From NCBI GenBank assembly GCA_012522555.1, contig JAAYKG010000141.1, positions 1-37,429 on the forward strand: a DNA stretch of 37,429 nucleotides, read 5' to 3'. Of this stretch, positions 24,527-31,216 are shown one piece after another (positions within the stretch are counted from its first letter, which is position 1; every line of letters starts with the position of its first letter). The notes under the pieces are model-generated. The model saw only the letters and a list, made by a program, of their open reading frames with translations. It did no database searches and was not told the DNA's origin. A program made the translations under genes and the position numbers. The DNA comes from Armatimonadota bacterium (GTDB lineage Bacteria; Armatimonadota; UBA5829).

Positions 24527-24562
24527 GCCGCCGTGAATGAGCGGCGGCACAGCATTCTTTTT
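24527..24562 (+). terminator. Terminator-like hairpin between the two PEP-CTERM genes
   Basis: 7-bp stem GCCGCCG / CGGCGGC with an 8-base loop, then nine bases and a run of five T. Probably partial, letting some transcripts reach the second gene. Confidence 0.5.
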
Positions 24563-24594
24563 CGAGGTAAGTTCTGAGTGTTTGGAGGGATAGT

Positions 24595-25134
24595 ATGAGC
24601 AGACAATCTAAACTAGCCCTTGTATTTGGGCTGATTCTCGTGTTGGCGAGCATCACAATTGCCCAGGCTTGGGCTGTGACCGATAATCCATATATAAGTA
24701 ATCTTTTTCGCACCGGGAGTCGGCCATATTCAAATCAACTCACTGCGACAGTGACGACAATTCTGGATGGCACATATCATTACGCTTATGAACTCATATA
24801 TGATAGCGCGGCATTTGCCGGCCAATTGCTGACTTCGTTCAGCGTCGCCAATGATTATGACATGCCATTCACGAATCAGTGGTGTGACTACGATTTTACG
24901 GCAGCTCAAAGTGATAATTCCATCTATTGGTATGTGAATTTGCCACTTGGCACTACCGTCAACTTTTCTTACGATTCTCCGGCGTTTTACGACGTAGTCG
25001 ATTCGGCTATGTCGGCTGGCTTGCCGGCTGGCGGGCTGACACTGGGCATGGTTCCTGAACCCGGCACGGTTGCGGCGCTTCTGTTCGGTCTTTGCGGCGC
25101 GATGTGGGCTGGGATCAAGCGTAAAAGGAAATAG
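24595..25134 (+). CDS. PEP-CTERM sorting-domain protein 2
   Basis: The 179-residue exported protein starts with a signal peptide (LALVFGLILVLASITIAQAWA) and ends with MVPEPGT, a hydrophobic stretch (VAALLFGLCGAMWAGI) and KRKRK, a PEP-CTERM signal. The central part (LTATVTTILDGTYHYAYELI, then SFSVAND) aligns by eye with the first protein, which suggests duplication followed by divergence. GGAGGG stands five bases before the ATG. It probably shares the promoter upstream of the first gene, with a hairpin between. Its role at the cell surface is unknown. Confidence 0.85.
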   Translation: MSRQSKLALVFGLILVLASITIAQAWAVTDNPYISNLFRTGSRPYSNQLTATVTTILDGTYHYAYELIYDSAAFAGQLLTSFSVANDYDMPFTNQWCDYDFTAAQSDNSIYWYVNLPLGTTVNFSYDSPAFYDVVDSAMSAGLPAGGLTLGMVPEPGTVAALLFGLCGAMWAGIKRKRK

Positions 25135-25169
25135 TATAGGTTAGCTCCGCAAATATCTGTTTTGCCGCC

Positions 25170-25198
25170 TTGACCGGATCGGATGCGCAACATATAAT
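25170..25198 (+). promoter_or_regulatory. Strong promoter for tRNA-Ser
   Basis: TTGACC (25170-25175) and perfect TATAAT (25193-25198), 17 bp apart. The start point near 25205 leaves only about eight bases before the mature tRNA 5' end. Confidence 0.8.
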
Positions 25199-25212
25199 TG
25201 TGTAGGCACTGT

Positions 25213-25298
25213 GGAGGCGTGGCCGAGTGGTTTAAGGCGGTGGTCTTGAAAACCATTGGACGAAAGTCCCAGGGGTTCGAATCCTCTCGCCTCCGCCA
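25213..25298 (+). tRNA. tRNA-Ser (anticodon UGA)
   Basis: A complete 86-base class II tRNA. The acceptor arms GGAGGCG and CGCCTCC pair fully, the discriminator is G and CCA is encoded. The anticodon loop CTTGAAA gives UGA at 25247-25249. The long variable arm GGAC-GAAA-GTCC is typical of serine tRNA, and the T-loop reads GGTTCGAATCC. Confidence 0.97.
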
Positions 25299-25335
25299 GT
25301 TATTTCTTAAATTCCTTCCACAACTCTGACAGCTC

Positions 25336-25344
25336 TGCTACAAT
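25336..25344 (+). promoter_or_regulatory. Extended -10 promoter candidate for nrfA
   Basis: TGCTACAAT fits the extended -10 pattern (TGnTATAAT). The matching -35 at 17 bp (TTCCAC) is poor, so activation by a regulator is possible. Confidence 0.4.
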
Positions 25345-25375
25345 AGCTTAATGTATTTATGGTTGGAGGCGGATT

Positions 25376-26596
25376 ATGTCCAGATTGCACATGCCAAAAT
25401 GGTCTGGCTACGTTGTTTTGCTTACGATTGCTGCGGCAGTTGTGCTCGCTGCTGCACTGGACCCAGCGATTATCGGCAATAATTTTCCGGATCAATTCGC
25501 GTCGTTCAAAAAAACTGCGATCGACACCGATTCCACCCCGTATGGCGGCTCGAAACCATTCGACAAATTGGAGCGGGACCCGTCTCTCAAGCGTCTCTAT
25601 GCGGGATATGCGTTTGCGGTTGAATACAATGAAGAGCGTGGGCACTACTATGCCCTGATCGACCAGCAGACATCCAAACGAGTAGAGGTCGCCAGCCAGC
25701 CGGGAGCCTGCGCCAATTGCCACGCCTCTGAAGCCCCCGAGCTTATCGAGCAGATGGGTTGGGAGACATTCTGCAAGACTCCGCTCAAAGAGTTGTCCGG
25801 CAAGCTGCACCACGGCACCAGTTGTGTTGATTGCCACGATCCTGATACTATGGAGCTGAGAATATCCAGGCGGGCTTTTATCGAAGGAATGGCGCAGCGC
25901 GGGGTCGATGTTACCAATGCCAGCCAACAACTGATGAAAAGTTATGTGTGCGGGCAGTGTCATAGCGAATACTATTTCAAAGGCGAAAACAAACTCCTCA
26001 CTTTTCCGTGGAAAAACGGCCTCACAATCGACGACATCGAAAATTATTATAATGAGGTTGGCTTCTCCGATTGGACTCACGCCGAGACTGGTGGGCCGAT
26101 ACTCAAGGTTCAGCACCCCGATCTCGAGATGTGGAGCACCGGCATACACGCTAAATCCGGCGTTTCGTGCGCCGATTGTCATATGGCCAAAATAAAAAGC
26201 GGTGACTCCAAATATACGGATCATCAGGTTCGCAGCCCGCTGCTCGCCGGTATGAGAGCCTGCAAGGTATGCCATCAGAGGAGCGAAAAAGACCTGCGTG
26301 ACCGAGTGGCGCTGATTCAGGATCGCACCGCCGGATTGCTGAAAGATACCGAGGTTGCTTTGATCGATGCAATCGACGCCATAAAAGCCGCGAAACAGGC
26401 CGGGGCCACCAGCGCCGATCTGACAAAAGCGTATCAGCTATACCGATCAGCGCAACTCAGATGGGACTTTGTTTCTTCCGAAAATGGGATGGGATTCCAC
26501 AGCCCGCAGGAGGCCGCGCGGATTCTGGCAACCTCCATCGACCGGGCGCGACAAGCCCAACTGGCGGCGGTTCAATTCAATAAAAAAATTGATTGA
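25376..26596 (+). CDS. nrfA: Pentaheme cytochrome c nitrite reductase (NrfA), CxxCH type at heme 1
   Basis: NrfA reduces nitrite to ammonium with six electrons outside the cytoplasmic membrane. The 406-residue protein has an N-terminal signal anchor (YVVLLTIAAAVVLAAAL). It has five heme-binding motifs: C112ANCH, C150VDCH, C192GQCH, C265ADCH and C296KVCH. The context of motifs 3 and 4 is typical of NrfA: CGQCHSEYYF with the catalytic Tyr, FSDWTHAETGGPILKVQHP with the catalytic His247, then the ADCHMAK segment. The active-site heme 1, usually CxxCK, is CxxCH here, as in some NrfA lineages. No nrfH lies next to it, so the quinol-side electron donor must be elsewhere or different. GGAGG is six bases upstream of the ATG. 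Its stop overlaps the pyr promoter. Confidence 0.9.
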   Translation: MSRLHMPKWSGYVVLLTIAAAVVLAAALDPAIIGNNFPDQFASFKKTAIDTDSTPYGGSKPFDKLERDPSLKRLYAGYAFAVEYNEERGHYYALIDQQTSKRVEVASQPGACANCHASEAPELIEQMGWETFCKTPLKELSGKLHHGTSCVDCHDPDTMELRISRRAFIEGMAQRGVDVTNASQQLMKSYVCGQCHSEYYFKGENKLLTFPWKNGLTIDDIENYYNEVGFSDWTHAETGGPILKVQHPDLEMWSTGIHAKSGVSCADCHMAKIKSGDSKYTDHQVRSPLLAGMRACKVCHQRSEKDLRDRVALIQDRTAGLLKDTEVALIDAIDAIKAAKQAGATSADLTKAYQLYRSAQLRWDFVSSENGMGFHSPQEAARILATSIDRARQAQLAAVQFNKKID

Positions 26597-26621
26597 CAGC
26601 TTGCCGGACAAGGCTTATAAT
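26593..26621 (+). promoter_or_regulatory. Perfect-consensus sigma-70 promoter for the pyr operon
   Basis: TTGACA (26593-26598), 17 bp, TATAAT (26616-26621). The -35 box overlaps the nrfA stop codon. The leader to pyrR is about 160 bases and carries the attenuator. Confidence 0.9.
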
Positions 26622-26639
26622 TACAAAAATTTGGAAGTC

Positions 26640-26672
26640 ACCTTTAATTCAGCCCCGCGAGGCTGGCAAGGT
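26640..26672 (+). promoter_or_regulatory. PyrR-binding hairpin (anti-antiterminator) in the pyr leader
   Basis: Lower stem ACCTT / AAGGT, an internal bulge, upper stem CAGCC / GGCTG and loop CCGCGA match the known PyrR-binding loop (core CCnGnGAGGCU). UMP-bound PyrR would hold this hairpin and so free the downstream terminator. The GGCAAGG on its 3' side is complementary to the first arm of the terminator (CCTTCTTGCC with one bulge), providing the antiterminator. Confidence 0.85.
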
Positions 26673-26713
26673 TAAGTGAAGAGAGATACGTGCCAAAGTG
26701 CGTCAACATATGG

Positions 26714-26748
26714 GCCTTCTTGCCAAATCGCGGCAGGAAGGCTTTTTT
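26714..26748 (+). terminator. Intrinsic terminator of the pyr attenuator
   Basis: 11-bp stem (one G-T pair), arms 26714-26724 and 26732-26742, 7-base loop, then six T. It lies 43 bases ahead of pyrR and downstream of the PyrR-binding hairpin. Confidence 0.9.
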
Positions 26749-26790
26749 GTCAAATATGGGGTTATAGAACCGACGAAGACCGGAGGGGAT

Positions 26791-27342
26791 ATGGCGGAAA
26801 ATTCGACGAAAGTGATGGATGAAGGCGAGATCAGGCGGGCGCTGCGTAGAATCGCCCACGAGATTCTCGAACGCAACAAGGGCGCCCAAAACTTGGTCAT
26901 CATTGGGATTCAGAGCCGGGGTGTGCCTATGGCGCAGAGACTTGCTAAGCTGCTTGGTGAGATCGAAGGTGTCGAGTTGACGGTCGGCAGCCTGAATGTG
27001 GCCTTGTATCGGGACGACTTCGCGACTCGCACGGCGCGAACTATCTCGGCCAGCGAGATTCCGTTTGATGTGGCCAACAAAAACGTGATCCTTGTCGACG
27101 AAGTATTGTATACGGGCCGATCAACGAGAGCCGCTCTCGATGCGATTATGGATCTGGGCAGAGCTGCAGTTATACAACTCGCTGTGCTCATCGACAGAGG
27201 ACATCGTGAACTGCCGATTCGGGCGGATTATGTGGGCAAAAACCTGCCCACTGCGCGCAGAGAGAGCGTGCAGGTTCAATGGATCGAGACCCACGGACAA
27301 GACGCCGTGATGATCACAAAAGAAGATGTGGCGGAAGACTGA
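26791..27342 (+). CDS. pyrR: Bifunctional pyr operon regulator / uracil phosphoribosyltransferase
   Basis: PyrR binds the pyr mRNA leader when UMP is abundant and causes early termination; many members also make UMP from uracil and PRPP. The 183-residue protein has the type I phosphoribosyltransferase fold. It shows the PRPP loop VILVDEVLYTGRSTRAAL (residues 99-116, with Asp-Glu in place of the more common Asp-Asp), GIQSRGVPMA and ALYRDDF. I chose ATG 26791 with GGAGG just upstream. The frame is open further back, through the attenuator. It is the first gene of the operon and its own RNA target lies at 26640-26672, so the circuit is self-contained. Confidence 0.96.
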   Translation: MAENSTKVMDEGEIRRALRRIAHEILERNKGAQNLVIIGIQSRGVPMAQRLAKLLGEIEGVELTVGSLNVALYRDDFATRTARTISASEIPFDVANKNVILVDEVLYTGRSTRAALDAIMDLGRAAVIQLAVLIDRGHRELPIRADYVGKNLPTARRESVQVQWIETHGQDAVMITKEDVAED

Positions 27343-27350
27343 GGATCGAT

Positions 27351-28289
27351 ATGCAGCTTCAACGTAAAGATATTTTGGGACTACAAGATATGAGCGCGGC
27401 TGAGATCCGGCTGATCCTCGAGACCGCGTCGTCATACAAGGAAATATTGACACGGCCGGTCAAAAAGGTGCCGATTTTGCGGGGCAAGTCGATTTGCACG
27501 TTGTTTTATGAAAACAGCACCCGCACCCGCACCAGTTTCGAGCTTGCCGCAAAGATCATGAGCGCCGACACCACCAGTATATCTGCGGCGGGATCGGCGG
27601 TCAATAAAGGGGAATCGTTCAAGGATACCCTGCTCACCCTCGAGGCGATGGGTATTGATCTTTTCGTCATCCGGCACTCCGCCAGCGGCTCCTCGCATTT
27701 TGCCTCACAAATCGTCAAATCGCACGTTGTAAACGCCGGCGACGGGCTGCACGAACACCCTACACAGGGCCTGCTCGATATGCTCACGATACAGGAAAAT
27801 AAGCTGCGACTTGAGGGTCTCAGAGTTGTTGTGATCGGCGATATCTTGCACAGCAGAGTTGCTCGCTCCAATATATGGGGATTGAGCCATATGGGCGCAC
27901 AGGTGAGGGTCTGCGGGCCTAACACGCTGCTGCCAGCCGAACTCGATAAGCTGCCGGTGCAGAAGTTTACTAACCTCGATGAGGCGCTTGAAGGCGCCGA
28001 TGTGGTCAACATACTGCGAATCCAGCTCGAACGGATGGATCGCGGGTTTTTCCCGAGCGTGAGAGAATATTCCAGGTTCTTCGGGATCAACAAGCAGCGA
28101 CTGCGCAGATGCGCGTCGGATGTGCTGGTGATGCACCCTGGGCCGATGAATCGCGGGATCGAGATCACCCCGGATGTGGCGGATGGTGAGTTTGCAGTTA
28201 TAACAGATCAGGTGACTAACGGGGTGGCGGTGCGGATGGCGCTGTTGTATCTTTTGATGGGAGGTGGGGCGAGTGTGGCTGCTGCTTAA
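27351..28289 (+). CDS. pyrB: Aspartate carbamoyltransferase catalytic subunit
   Basis: PyrB joins carbamoyl phosphate and aspartate to carbamoylaspartate. The 312-residue protein has the carbamoyl-phosphate loop ENSTRTRTSFE (residues 54-64), AGDGLHEHPTQGLLD and the aspartate-binding MHPGPMNRG at 261-269. ATG 27351 is chosen, eight bases past the pyrR stop, with GAGG near the stop. No pyrI regulatory subunit is adjacent. Its 3' end overlaps the start of pyrC by 17 bases, indicating coupled translation. It consumes the product of carA-carB, encoded at the far end of the same operon. Confidence 0.97.
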   Translation: MQLQRKDILGLQDMSAAEIRLILETASSYKEILTRPVKKVPILRGKSICTLFYENSTRTRTSFELAAKIMSADTTSISAAGSAVNKGESFKDTLLTLEAMGIDLFVIRHSASGSSHFASQIVKSHVVNAGDGLHEHPTQGLLDMLTIQENKLRLEGLRVVVIGDILHSRVARSNIWGLSHMGAQVRVCGPNTLLPAELDKLPVQKFTNLDEALEGADVVNILRIQLERMDRGFFPSVREYSRFFGINKQRLRRCASDVLVMHPGPMNRGIEITPDVADGEFAVITDQVTNGVAVRMALLYLLMGGGASVAAA

Positions 28290-29547
28290 GGGCGGTCGGA
28301 TTATCGATCCGTCGCAAAATATAGATAAGGTCGGCGATTTGTTGATAGTCGACGGCCGGATAGCTTGGAATCAAGAGGTCCCGCAAAACCAGGAAGGACA
28401 GACTATCAATTGTGCTGGGCTTGTTGTGGCTCCGGGGCTTATTGATATGCATGTCCATATGCGAGAGCCTGGTTATGAGCACAAAGAGACCATAGCAACC
28501 GCTGCCAAAGCCGCAGCTGCGGGCGGGTTCACTACAATAGTCGGCATGCCGAACACCAAACCTGCCATAGACAATCGCGCGGTGGTGGATTACGTATTGT
28601 GTGAAGGGCGTCGCGCCGATGTGCATGTTCACACAACAGGGGCGGCGACCAAGGGTAATGAGGGTATCGAGATGGCCGAGATCGGTGATATGATCGAAGC
28701 CGGCGCGGTCGCTATATCCGACGATGCATATCCCGTGCAAAACGCTGATTTGATGCGGCGGGTTATGGAGTATAGCCGCATGTTCGATGTGGCGGTGCTG
28801 GCGCATTGCGAGGATACATCCCTCACCCGTGACGCGGTGATGAACGAGGGTCTCAACTCAACCATCCTCGGTCTCAGACCGTGGCCGAGGCAAGCTGAGG
28901 CGATTATGGTGATGCGCAACATATTGCTGTCCGAGTTGACCGGCTGCCGATTGCATATTCAACACATTAGCGCCGCGGAATCGATCGCAGCCGTCAGATG
29001 GGCCAAAAGCAAAGGAATACCAGTCACCGGCGAAACGGGGCCGCAATATTTCTCCTTGACCGACGACGCTCTTTGCAACTACGACACAAATGCAAAGGTC
29101 AATCCTCCTCTGCGAACCCAAGCAGATATCGAGGCGATCAAAGAAGGGTTGGCGGATGGGACGATCGACGCTATTGCAACCGACCACGCCCCGCATTCGC
29201 TCGAAGATAAGCAGGTCGAGATGCAGTATGCGGCGTTTGGGATTGTGGGGCTGGAAACCGCCGTGCCGCTGGTGATAACCAATCTCGTAAAACCCGGTGC
29301 ATTATCCATAAACGACGCCATTGCCAGGATGACAATAGAACCCGCGAAGATTCTTGGGATCGAGGCGGGAAGCCTGGCTGATGGGGCTGTGGCGGATGTT
29401 ACGATCATTGATCTCGACGCAAGCGTAGTGGTGCGGTCTGGCGAGTTCAAATCTATGGGGAGAAACACTCCATTTGAAGGCGCGCAGCTAACGGGCAAAG
29501 CCGTAAAGACGATAGTCTCCGGCCAATTGGTCTCACCGGCACAGTGA
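28273..29547 (+). CDS. pyrC: Dihydroorotase, type I
   Basis: PyrC closes carbamoylaspartate to dihydroorotate. The 424-residue metallo-enzyme has the binuclear metal motif GLIDMHVHMREPG, the substrate-contacting MPNTKP, AISDDAYPVQ and the catalytic Asp in IATDHAPHS. I chose the GTG at 28273, since GGGAGG lies eight bases upstream; the GTG at 28264 overlaps that site. The gene overlaps the end of pyrB. It is the long, aspartase-associated type that often forms complexes with PyrB. Membership in the operon fits pyrimidine synthesis. pyrD, pyrK and pyrF are not in this window. Confidence 0.96.
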   Translation: MWLLLKGGRIIDPSQNIDKVGDLLIVDGRIAWNQEVPQNQEGQTINCAGLVVAPGLIDMHVHMREPGYEHKETIATAAKAAAAGGFTTIVGMPNTKPAIDNRAVVDYVLCEGRRADVHVHTTGAATKGNEGIEMAEIGDMIEAGAVAISDDAYPVQNADLMRRVMEYSRMFDVAVLAHCEDTSLTRDAVMNEGLNSTILGLRPWPRQAEAIMVMRNILLSELTGCRLHIQHISAAESIAAVRWAKSKGIPVTGETGPQYFSLTDDALCNYDTNAKVNPPLRTQADIEAIKEGLADGTIDAIATDHAPHSLEDKQVEMQYAAFGIVGLETAVPLVITNLVKPGALSINDAIARMTIEPAKILGIEAGSLADGAVADVTIIDLDASVVVRSGEFKSMGRNTPFEGAQLTGKAVKTIVSGQLVSPAQ

Positions 29548-29563
29548 GGAAAGGTTTCGGCAT

Positions 29564-30160
29564 ATGAACGAATTATACGAGAAAATATTCGACGCCGGGT
29601 GTATCAAATTCGGAGAGTTCAAGCTCAAAAGCGGGATTATCTCACCGGTATATTGCGATTTTCGTGGTCTCGTTGGCCTGCCTGTGCTGCTGAAAGAGAT
29701 CGGCGAGGCGTTAGCCAAAAGAGCCGCTCAAATTGGATGCGACCGGATCGCTGGTATACCCTATGCCGGTTTGCCGTTGGGCGTGGCAGCGAGTCTGGCC
29801 GGAGGGATTCCGATGATCTATCCTCGCAAGGAGGCCAAAGACTACGGCACCAAAAAACTCATCGAGGGAGAATATCGCGCGGGCGACAAGGTTTTGGTGA
29901 TCGACGACATCATAACCGACGGGGCGTCGAAGATCGAGGCCATAGCCCCGCTCGCTGAGGCGGGTTTAGTGGTAAATGACGTGTTGATTATCCTGGATCG
30001 CGAGCAGGGCGGGGACAAAATCCTCGCTGGCGCTGGCTACCGGTTGCATTGCCTCGGCACACTCAGCGAGATTCTGGATGTATTGGTGGATGCGGGCAAA
30101 GTCGAATCGAAAATGCGCTCAAAAGTGGCGGAGTTCATTACTCAAAATCAATTTGCGTGA
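29564..30160 (+). CDS. pyrE: Orotate phosphoribosyltransferase
   Basis: PyrE converts orotate and PRPP to orotidine 5'-phosphate. The 198-residue protein has the PRPP motif VLVIDDIITDGASK, the flexible-loop region PRKEAKDYGTKKLIEGEY and an N-terminal FGEFKLKSGIISPVYCDFR typical of the orotate enzyme. A GAGGAAAGG ribosome site precedes ATG 29564. It lies 16 bases after pyrC and 12 bases before carA. The next enzyme, OMP decarboxylase (pyrF), is missing from the cluster. Confidence 0.96.
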   Translation: MNELYEKIFDAGCIKFGEFKLKSGIISPVYCDFRGLVGLPVLLKEIGEALAKRAAQIGCDRIAGIPYAGLPLGVAASLAGGIPMIYPRKEAKDYGTKKLIEGEYRAGDKVLVIDDIITDGASKIEAIAPLAEAGLVVNDVLIILDREQGGDKILAGAGYRLHCLGTLSEILDVLVDAGKVESKMRSKVAEFITQNQFA

Positions 30161-30172
30161 TCGGAGTATCTT

Positions 30173-31216
30173 TTGAAAGCCATTCTTATACTAGCAGATG
30201 GGACGACGTTCGAGGGCGAATCTATCGGGGCGGCGGGGACCGCGATTGGTGAGGTTGTTTTCAATACCGCGATGACGGGATACCAGGAGATGCTCACCGA
30301 TCCGGCAAACGCCGGTCAGTTGTTGACCTTCACATACCCGCTCATCGGCAACTACGGTGTCAACGACGAGGACAACGAGTCCGACGCCATCCACCCGGAG
30401 GGGCTTATCGTTCGGGAACTCTGCAATCAGCCCAGCAACTGGCGATCCACCCTCAGCCTGCAGGAATATCTCATGCTCGGCGGCACGGTCGGCATACAGG
30501 GCATAGACACCCGTGCGCTCACTCGCCATTTAAGAAAGAACGGCACGATGATGGGCGCGATAAGCGCCGAGCTTACCCGATCCGAGCTTACCGCCGTGCT
30601 AGGCAGCGCCCCAAAATACGACGAGATCAATTTTACACAGCGAATATCGACCGATCAAACCTTTGTATACCAATCCAAACAAGCCGAGTGCAAGCGACAT
30701 ATTGCATTGATCGACCTTGGAGTGCGCCGCAGCTTGCTCAATTTGCTGGCGAGTCAGGGATGCAGGGTCACGATTCTGCCATACAGCGCCTCTGCCGAAG
30801 AAGTTCTGAACCTGAAGCCTGACGTGGTTGTATTTTCATCAGGCCCTGGCAATGCCGCTCTGCTGAGCGAGCCTGTGGCGGCCGCGCGAGATCTGGCGGG
30901 AAAGGTTCCGCTTTTTGGTTTTGGTGTGGGTCATCAGGTGTTGGGCATCGCTTTGGGGGCGGAAATTGTTAAGCTCAAATATGGCCACAGAGGGGCCAAT
31001 CACCCGGTTAAAAATACAACTACCGGCAAGATCGCAATCACTTCGCAAAATCACGGCAGCGTTATTGACGCTGCGAATATGCCTGATGAGTTGGAGGTTA
31101 CGCATGTCAGCCTCAACGATTCTACAATAGAGGGCCTGCGCCACAAGAGCCTGCCCATTCGCTCAATCCAATATCAGCCGGAAGAATCCGACTTTAATCT
31201 GCTCTGGGAGTTCTAA
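30173..31216 (+). CDS. carA: Carbamoyl-phosphate synthase small subunit with a degenerate glutaminase site
   Basis: CarA normally splits glutamine and feeds ammonia through a tunnel to CarB. The N-terminal domain is well kept (residues 26-52, [20 protein letters not shown]; later [19 protein letters not shown]). The class I amidotransferase domain is present but altered. The nucleophile motif, normally GICLGHQ, reads G249-F-G251-V-G-H-Q, so the Cys is Gly. The triad His of the usual HPEA reads Gln335 in YQPEE, while Glu337 and SQNHG remain. The SPGP tail is shortened and the protein ends at residue 347. The usual DFGxKxN reads DLGVRRS. Glutamine hydrolysis should therefore be lost. Start is TTG 30173 with GGAG upstream, and the stop overlaps carB as TAATG. 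It probably still serves as a structural partner of CarB. Confidence 0.9.
   Translation: MKAILILADGTTFEGESIGAAGTAIGEVVFNTAMTGYQEMLTDPANAGQLLTFTYPLIGNYGVNDEDNESDAIHPEGLIVRELCNQPSNWRSTLSLQEYLMLGGTVGIQGIDTRALTRHLRKNGTMMGAISAELTRSELTAVLGSAPKYDEINFTQRISTDQTFVYQSKQAECKRHIALIDLGVRRSLLNLLASQGCRVTILPYSASAEEVLNLKPDVVVFSSGPGNAALLSEPVAAARDLAGKVPLFGFGVGHQVLGIALGAEIVKLKYGHRGANHPVKNTTTGKIAITSQNHGSVIDAANMPDELEVTHVSLNDSTIEGLRHKSLPIRSIQYQPEESDFNLLWEF

Noticed and set aside
26698-26790. Upstream extension of pyrR
   Set aside because: The extension runs through the attenuator hairpin and T-run; the ribosome site and the family length support ATG 26791.
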